A stretch of 64,000 bases of DNA. Origin: JAFGXF01 sp963732595 (GTDB lineage: Bacteria > Chloroflexota > Anaerolineae > Anaerolineales > Anaerolineaceae). A program made the translations under genes and the position numbers. Each line of letters opens with the position of its first letter. Position 1 is the stretch's first letter. Where the stretch lies: the NCBI GenBank assembly GCA_963732595.1, contig CAVSZZ010000002.1:1612001-1676000 (forward strand), in the 5' to 3' direction. Shown one piece after another: positions 58,951-64,000 of the stretch. Below the pieces are notes generated by a model that worked only from the letters and a program-made list of their open reading frames with translations, was not told where the DNA came from and ran no database searches.

Positions 58951-59209
58951 GATGTCCTCCTGAACTGATTAGACAACCTGCGATGAAAAACGATGAATTG
59001 ATTATACGCCTGCTGGCATAAGTGTGTATAGGATTACTTAAACAATTCCAGGGGAATGGTCAATTGAATGCACATACTTGCTATTAATCCTAAGCCTCAT
59101 TGATGCAGAGGAATTCATCGACACCTACACAATAGTGTTCATGGATAGTTCACATTTATATACAACACGCCAATAATCCCCCTATTGAATTGTATCCAGG
59201 CTGGTTGGG

Positions 59210-60418
59210 TCAGACGGTGCCAATTTCCAGTTCCAGCAAATTTGGTTCCTGTTTTACGAGAGTCAGGAAAGCCTCCACAACTTTTGGATCAAAGTGAGAC
59301 CCGCTTTCCGATTTGATCTGGGCAATCACTTTCTCCGGTGGAAGCGCCTTGCGATAGGGCCGGTCTGACAGCATGGCATCCCAAGCATCCACGACCGCGA
59401 AGATGCGCGCCGGCAGGGGGATGGCTTTGCCGGCTAAACCCTGTGGATAGCCGCTGCCATCCCAGCGTTCATGATGAGAATAGGGGATGTCCAATGCCGG
59501 GCGGAGGTAATCAAGCGCTTCCAGCCAGGCGCAGGCATTTTCCGGATGCTGCTGCATGACCTGCCATTCGGCATCGGTCAGGGGACCGGGTTTGAACAGG
59601 ATGCTGTCAGGAATGGACATCTTGCCGATGTCATGTAAGAGCGCACCGATGTGCAGGCAATCCAACCCTTCCTCATCCATTCCCATGAATTCCGCCAGTT
59701 TCCCGGCTGCATGGGCCACGCGCATGGAATGCCCCTCGGTTTCCTGGTCGCGCAGATCGAGTGCGCCGACCCAACCTTCCATGGCTTTTTGGTAGGCATC
59801 CTCGAGCGCACGGTTGGCATTCTGAAGCCGGGTGATCAGACGCGCATTCTCGAGTGCGACTGCGATCTGGTTGGCAAATGCTTGCAGGGTTGGAACGTCC
59901 GCTTCTGTTAACTTGGCCCCGACCATGTTCAGCATGCCCTGAACCTTCCCTTCATAGATCAGTGGAGCGAAAATTCCGGGTGGGCTTCCCAGGAAGGACA
60001 GGATGGGTTTAACGAGGCTCCGGAGCTGGCGCGGGACGACCTGGCCGGAAACGGTGCTGGTGTCTGGCACGAAGACCGGTTTGCCCTCGTGGACCACGAT
60101 CCAATAAACATCCACCTCTTCGGCCCGGACCGAGAACCCCTCGGCTTGGGTCCTGGCTTTTTTTTCATAACGCGAGAGGATCTTTCGGATCGGGTTGCTA
60201 TAGGCAATGGTTTTGAAGACCAACATCTCGCCGCTCTCATCCAATTCGCTGATCCCGCCACGCAAGCCGATCGCGACAACCTCCCGTTGGAAGGCGGTGA
60301 AGATCTGTTGTTCACTTGTAATGGATTTCTGGAGGGTGGTGGCAACTGCGTTCAAAGCCAATAACAATTGAACGGATGGCTTTGGATCGTTCTGTTGCTC
60401 CTTTGTGGAGAAATCCAT
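59210..60418 (-). CDS. GAF-HD-GYP cyclic-di-GMP phosphodiesterase
   Basis: 402 residues. A GAF domain occupies about 20-195 (SEQQIFTAFQREVVAIGLRGG, VKPILSFLGSPPGIFAPLIYEGKVQGMLNMVG, FANQIAVALENARL), then a short coiled coil, then an HD-GYP domain from about 215: HSMRVAHAAG (His230), LLHDIGKMSIPDSILFKPGPLT with the HD pair at 262-263, and HHERWDGSGYPQGL at 315-328 (GYP variant intact). It hydrolyses cyclic di-GMP to GMP or pGpG in response to a signal bound by GAF. Single gene, divergent from the M55 peptidase across a 170-base gap. Confidence 0.9.
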   Translation of the reverse strand: MDFSTKEQQNDPKPSVQLLLALNAVATTLQKSITSEQQIFTAFQREVVAIGLRGGISELDESGEMLVFKTIAYSNPIRKILSRYEKKARTQAEGFSVRAEEVDVYWIVVHEGKPVFVPDTSTVSGQVVPRQLRSLVKPILSFLGSPPGIFAPLIYEGKVQGMLNMVGAKLTEADVPTLQAFANQIAVALENARLITRLQNANRALEDAYQKAMEGWVGALDLRDQETEGHSMRVAHAAGKLAEFMGMDEEGLDCLHIGALLHDIGKMSIPDSILFKPGPLTDAEWQVMQQHPENACAWLEALDYLRPALDIPYSHHERWDGSGYPQGLAGKAIPLPARIFAVVDAWDAMLSDRPYRKALPPEKVIAQIKSESGSHFDPKVVEAFLTLVKQEPNLLELEIGTV

Positions 60419-60589
60419 GGCATCCCTTTTTCATTCAGGAAACGACGTTGAAGCGAGTATTGGTGTTTGTTTCAGTTCGTTAATGTTAGCACAATTATAC
60501 GAAGGTTACAATAAGATGTTGTCAGCCTGGCGTGAGCCGGGTAGAATTAATATCAAGAACTAAAAAGTGTGGCTGTCGTGGAGGACCCG

Positions 60590-61384
60590 ATGAAGATATA
60601 TATCAGTGCGGATATCGAAGGCATTACGGATGTCACCCATTGGGATGAGACCAACCTGGATAAACCCGAGAGCCGGGCGGCCTGCGAACAGATGACGGCC
60701 GAGGTGGGAGCTGCCTGTGAAGGAGCGGTCAAAGCGGGGGCAGGGGATATCCTGGTCAAGGATGCCCACTGGCTGGCACGCAACATCGACCACCACAAGC
60801 TGCCCAAAGAAGCCCGCCTGATCCGCGGTTGGACCCTGCACCCGTTGTCGATGCTCCAGGAGCTGGATCAGAGTTTTGACGGTGTGATGCTGGTGGGTTT
60901 CCATGCGCGCGGCGGCAGCGGTGGCAGCCCGCTCGAGCATTCCAACGACCCTGGTTATGTGCACTTGCGCATCAACGATCTGTACGCCTCGGAATTCCTG
61001 ATCTTTGCCTACGCCGCCGCCTGGGTGGGTGTGCCGGTGCCGTTCGTCTCCGGCGACCAGTGGCTGGTCGACCAGGTGAAAACGATCAATCCCCATATCA
61101 CAACCGTGGCGGTCAAAAAGGGAATCGGCGAGGCGACCATTAATATTCACCCGGACCTGGCCGTTGAGCGCATCCGCGAGGCAGCCGAGAAATCTCTCAA
61201 AGGCGATTTGCAGAAATGCCTGGTGACTTTACCGGAGAAATTCCATATCGAGATCCGCTTCAAGGATCATACCAAAGCCAAGCATGCCGGTTTCTACCCG
61301 GGCGCGACCCAGGTCGATCCGTTCACAGTGGCTTTCGAAACCAGCGATTACTTTGAGGTGTTGCGCTTCTTCTCTTTCGCATGA
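60590..61384 (+). CDS. M55 family D-aminopeptidase (DppA-like)
   Basis: 264 residues from ATG 60590, chosen because GGAGG lies five bases before it and the family begins MKIYISxDxEG. Zinc ligands expected in DppA are present: Asp8 and Glu10 (SADIEG), His60 (VKDAHWL), His105 (LVGFHARGG) and Glu135 (YASEFLIF). By family knowledge it is a decameric D-aminopeptidase releasing D-amino acids from peptides, cytosolic, possibly for peptidoglycan recycling. No dipeptide permease is adjacent. Its last 37 bases overlap the run-on end of the convergent surface-protein gene. Confidence 0.9.
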   Translation: MKIYISADIEGITDVTHWDETNLDKPESRAACEQMTAEVGAACEGAVKAGAGDILVKDAHWLARNIDHHKLPKEARLIRGWTLHPLSMLQELDQSFDGVMLVGFHARGGSGGSPLEHSNDPGYVHLRINDLYASEFLIFAYAAAWVGVPVPFVSGDQWLVDQVKTINPHITTVAVKKGIGEATINIHPDLAVERIREAAEKSLKGDLQKCLVTLPEKFHIEIRFKDHTKAKHAGFYPGATQVDPFTVAFETSDYFEVLRFFSFA

Positions 61385-62988
61385 TCCGTGATTAATTCGA
61401 TATTGAGGTGACAGTAGCTTTTCAATAAATACGTCATGGGTCTGATTACGACTGGCAACCACAGGCTGGGGGGTATGTATTCAAAGGCGCCAATATCCGA
61501 TAGAAGTGACCCATTACCATCACCATCCATGATGGGAACCCCGCGCTGGTCAAGCCGGCCGGCAGGATCTCCGGGTTTACCGTGATCGATGGCCGGACTC
61601 TGTCGTAATAGAGGCAGGGTGAATGTCGGACCCCCATGATCGCCGAAGGTCCCAAAGAGCGGGATCGTGTTTATCAGATCAAAACCCGCTATTAGGTTAC
61701 ACGAGGTGTCACTGCTCAGGTTGTAGAAGCTGGTGGTCCAGCTGGCGGTGGGTTCGATTTTACAGGTTTGACCTGCCACAGCACTGGAGAAGATCGAACT
61801 GACCGTGGAAATGGTTGAATTCGTCCCGGCATAGATCGCTTTGCCGGTAGCGGAGGCATTATTACCGGAGAATGTAACGTGATTCAGTGATAGTGTTGAC
61901 AACGGGAAGGCGAAAATCCCCCCACCAAAACCATCATGGGCAGTATTTCCAACCAGCGTCACATTGGTCAAGGATGCTGAGGCTGAATCACGCAGGGCTA
62001 TTCCACCCGCACCGTTTTCTGAATCATTATTATAAAGGGTCACGTTGGTCAGATAGGATGTGCCATTTAGTTCCAATCCACCGCCGGTTGAATTGCTGAC
62101 ATTATCCTGAAAGGTGCTGTCGACCACCGTCAGAGAAGCGGAGCTGTTGAAAAAACCGCCGCCGAGACCTGACTCATTGCCAATAAATAGCGTACGCTCA
62201 ATCTGGGATGTACCACCATTCCAGATAGCGACCCCGCCACCAAGATTAGTGGCGTAATTGGTTGCGATGGTTGAATCAATAATCGTGAGTGTATTATTGT
62301 TGGTGGAAATACCGCCGCCTTTGTATGCGTCGTTATGTTGGATCAGTGACTCTTCGATTGTCAATGACGCACCTGGCCCACCGTATATTCCGCCACCGAC
62401 ATCACTCGTCGTGCTTCCTCCGACGATATTGTCGCTGATCGTAACCCGGTTGCTTGTGAATAAATTGTGACCACTGACCCGAATTCCGCCACCACCACCT
62501 TCACCGCTGGCCAGCTTGCCGTTACGAATGCGCAGATCATTGATGGAAAGTGTTGACTCATAGTAAAGATGGTCGATGACCCGGTCGGTCAGGTTGCCGT
62601 CCAGAATCGTAGCTGACTGACTGGTCCCCTGCAGCGTGACATTCGGATGAATGATATCCAGGTCGCCGGAAGCATTGGCATCCTCGGTTGCGCTGACACT
62701 GTTGTAATTAAGGAGATAGATACCGTCAGGAATGGCGATGATAAAGCTGTTCGCAATATCCCCATTGGCATGATTGATCGCGCCCCTCAGGGAGCAATCG
62801 AGGGGGGTGCCATCCACGCAGGCTGAGAGAGTCCCATCATCTGTGGTTGTATCCACATTTAGGGTGACTGTGTCCCCTGGGGCACTTGAGGCGAATTGGA
62901 TGAACTGGGGGGAAAAGCCGAATACCAAGGTACTAACAATCATAACGCGCAAGATCAATGAAACAGGCTTGCTTTGGTGTGCGATCAT
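61348..62988 (-). CDS. secreted CSLRGA beta-helix surface protein with extended C-terminus
   Basis: About 546 residues from the ATG at 62988 (GGAGGG site; the 26 residues upstream to 63066 do not look coding). A signal peptide (about 1-38) is followed by DCSLRGAINHANG and right-handed beta-helix repeats (GGGIRVSGHN, GGGIYGGPGA, GGGFFNSSAS and others), ending in DIGAFEY. The tail motif SLWLPVVIRPMTY is followed by 27 extra residues, whereas the tandem paralogue at 63189 stops right after the same motif. A 4-base tandem duplication (TATT TATT) accounts for the lost stop. The extension overlaps the M55 gene. Confidence 0.8.
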   Translation of the reverse strand: MIAHQSKPVSLILRVMIVSTLVFGFSPQFIQFASSAPGDTVTLNVDTTTDDGTLSACVDGTPLDCSLRGAINHANGDIANSFIIAIPDGIYLLNYNSVSATEDANASGDLDIIHPNVTLQGTSQSATILDGNLTDRVIDHLYYESTLSINDLRIRNGKLASGEGGGGGIRVSGHNLFTSNRVTISDNIVGGSTTSDVGGGIYGGPGASLTIEESLIQHNDAYKGGGISTNNNTLTIIDSTIATNYATNLGGGVAIWNGGTSQIERTLFIGNESGLGGGFFNSSASLTVVDSTFQDNVSNSTGGGLELNGTSYLTNVTLYNNDSENGAGGIALRDSASASLTNVTLVGNTAHDGFGGGIFAFPLSTLSLNHVTFSGNNASATGKAIYAGTNSTISTVSSIFSSAVAGQTCKIEPTASWTTSFYNLSSDTSCNLIAGFDLINTIPLFGTFGDHGGPTFTLPLLRQSPAIDHGKPGDPAGRLDQRGVPIMDGDGNGSLLSDIGAFEYIPPSLWLPVVIRPMTYLLKSYCHLNIELITDHAKEKKRNTSK

Positions 62989-63111
62989 GTTACCCTCCAG
63001 ATAGGATTGTCCATGTTGATGCCGCGTTGAGAGCTTAACTATACGTGATTCTTCTCTTAAGCACAAGGAAATGGATCGATTTGCATCTGCTCAAGAACTA
63101 TTGACCGGGAT

Positions 63112-63145
63112 AAAAAACCGCCTGGACTCAAGCCGGGCGGTTTTT
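63112..63145 (-). terminator. hairpin terminator between the two tandem surface-protein genes
   Basis: AAAAAACCGCC / GGCGGTTTTT with a 13-base loop. It lies past the stop of the gene at 63189 on the minus strand, with T-tract on both sides. Confidence 0.85.
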
Positions 63146-63188
63146 ACATTCATAAAGTTATCCCGATAAAAATTGTGATGCCAGCTTT

Positions 63189-64000
63189 TCAATATGTCAA
63201 TGGCCTGATCACGAGGGGCAGCCACACACTGGGCGGGTAGAACTCGAATGACCCGATGTCGCAGATCGCTCTTGGGACGTTATCTCCATCGATCGGCCTA
63301 AGAAGCCAGCGCTGGTCAGATGAGCTGCAGCCGTCCGGATTGGCATGATCGATGGCAGGGCTGGTGGCCATCAAAGCCATTGTGGCCGTGGGACCGCCAA
63401 AATCTCCCAGCGGTCTCACCAGCGGGTCGACTCCGGTTTGATCGCCGGGCTCGGTGAGGTTGCAGGAGGTATCATTGGACAGGTTGTAGCCCAGGCTGGT
63501 CCAGGTGGCCGGGGTTGAAATGGAACAGACATGCACAGAGCCACCCGAGTTGGCGTCGGCAAAGATCGAGTTCGAGACGCTGACATGTGAATTGATACCG
63601 GTGATGATGCTATTACCGGAGTCAGGTGGGGTGATATTCCCGGCCACGGTCACATGGTTCATGCTGAGGGTGCCATCACCTACACAATTAATGGCAGAAC
63701 CAGTAGTTGCACTGTTATCCGTGATAGTCACATTATTCATGGTGAGCGTGGAAGGCAAGTTATACAACCGGATGGCGCCGCCAGCGTTGACGGCACTGTT
63801 GTTATTCAGGGTTACGCTGGTCAGCGTGGTGGACCCAAGCAGCTCTAGTGCGCCACCGCCCTCAAGAGTGGCGCTGTTATGAGCGAAAGTGCTGTCGGTG
63901 ATGGTCAGGGTGCCGTTATTAAAGATTGCTCCGCCATAGGGAGCCGAGTTGTAAGAAAATGAAGTGTCATTGATGGTGATCCTCCCGTCAACCATTCCAA
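63189..64000 (-). CDS. secreted beta-helix surface protein, 5'-truncated by window edge
   Basis: The frame is open to the right edge (270 residues seen). It is a paralogue of the gene at 61348-62988: GGGALELLGSTTLTSVTLNNNSAVNAGGAIRLYN, SLGYNLSNDTSCNLTEPGDQTG, ATSPAIDHANPDGCSSSDQR and CDIGSFEFYPPSVWLPLVIRPLTY all have counterparts. Here the C-terminus ends normally at SVWLPLVIRPLTY. The N-terminus with signal peptide and CSLREA block lies outside. The terminator at 63112-63145 follows. It is an extracellular protein of unknown ligand. Confidence 0.8.
   Translation of the reverse strand, partial: GMVDGRITINDTSFSYNSAPYGGAIFNNGTLTITDSTFAHNSATLEGGGALELLGSTTLTSVTLNNNSAVNAGGAIRLYNLPSTLTMNNVTITDNSATTGSAINCVGDGTLSMNHVTVAGNITPPDSGNSIITGINSHVSVSNSIFADANSGGSVHVCSISTPATWTSLGYNLSNDTSCNLTEPGDQTGVDPLVRPLGDFGGPTATMALMATSPAIDHANPDGCSSSDQRWLLRPIDGDNVPRAICDIGSFEFYPPSVWLPLVIRPLTY

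Noticed and set aside
1..64000. CRISPR arrays, tRNA and rRNA genes
   Set aside because: No regularly spaced repeat series and no recognisable tRNA or rRNA sequence were seen by eye; a covariance-model search was not possible here.

Overview
The window looks like a chromosomal segment of an environmental Anaerolineae-type Chloroflexota (inference). The pointers are several secreted proteins with the CSLREA/CSLRAA N-terminal signature and right-handed beta-helix or Calx-beta repeats. Others are a secreted protein of the FSYQGRL...NGTYDF type and one of the GTIGQPDAG...GGFW type, many multi-membrane-span proteins of unknown function, and a mid-50s GC impression by eye. No rRNA, tRNA or CRISPR array was recognised.

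Layout. 1-2.0 kb: a tightly packed run of small genes (two AHSA1/SRPBCC proteins, a RibD-like reductase, a helix-hairpin-helix protein, a DUF1801 protein). 2.3-12.8 kb: membrane proteins, a menaquinone-type methyltransferase, a 1276-residue surface protein, and three paralogues of an unrecognised family, one split by an amber codon. A partial second copy of the methyltransferase lies behind the surface protein. 12.9-16.8 kb: secreted proteins and a MerR/TipAS regulator, several with frameshifts. 16.9-17.2 kb: a non-coding patch of interspersed repeats. 17.25-21.6 kb: a decayed prophage module (LexA-like box, terminase, GH25 endolysin, portal). 21.7-26.7 kb: a broken cation-efflux gene, a beta-propeller-like secreted protein, flavodoxin, a CPBP protein and a hemerythrin protein. 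26.9-35.4 kb: four paralogous GT-C type membrane glycosyltransferases plus a fifth large membrane protein. 35.5-44.8 kb: lipid and esterase functions, a candidate small RNA with a consensus promoter, stress and CBS proteins, a surface protein and a PadR/HAAS pair. 44.9-50.1 kb: an APH-like kinase, a lipoprotein, an Erm methyltransferase with an apparent macrolide-sensing leader, a HEPN-MNT pair with a long operator palindrome, and an AT-rich HEPN-like gene. 50.2-55.3 kb: an ABC exporter operon with its TetR regulator. 55.3-64 kb: three more surface proteins, an HD-GYP phosphodiesterase and an M55 aminopeptidase.

How it fits together. Much of the window is envelope biology: at least six secreted proteins share a short C-terminal tail of the form aromatic/L-(L/I)-P-x-x-x-(K/R), which may be a sorting signal. 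The GT-C enzymes could modify such proteins. The second theme is drug response and defence: Erm with its attenuator, an APH-like kinase, an ABC exporter under TetR, a TipAS-type regulator, and HEPN modules. A third theme is gene decay. About ten genes carry indels, several of them a single extra base in a short homopolymer; these may be real pseudogenes or assembly errors, and only read data can separate the two.
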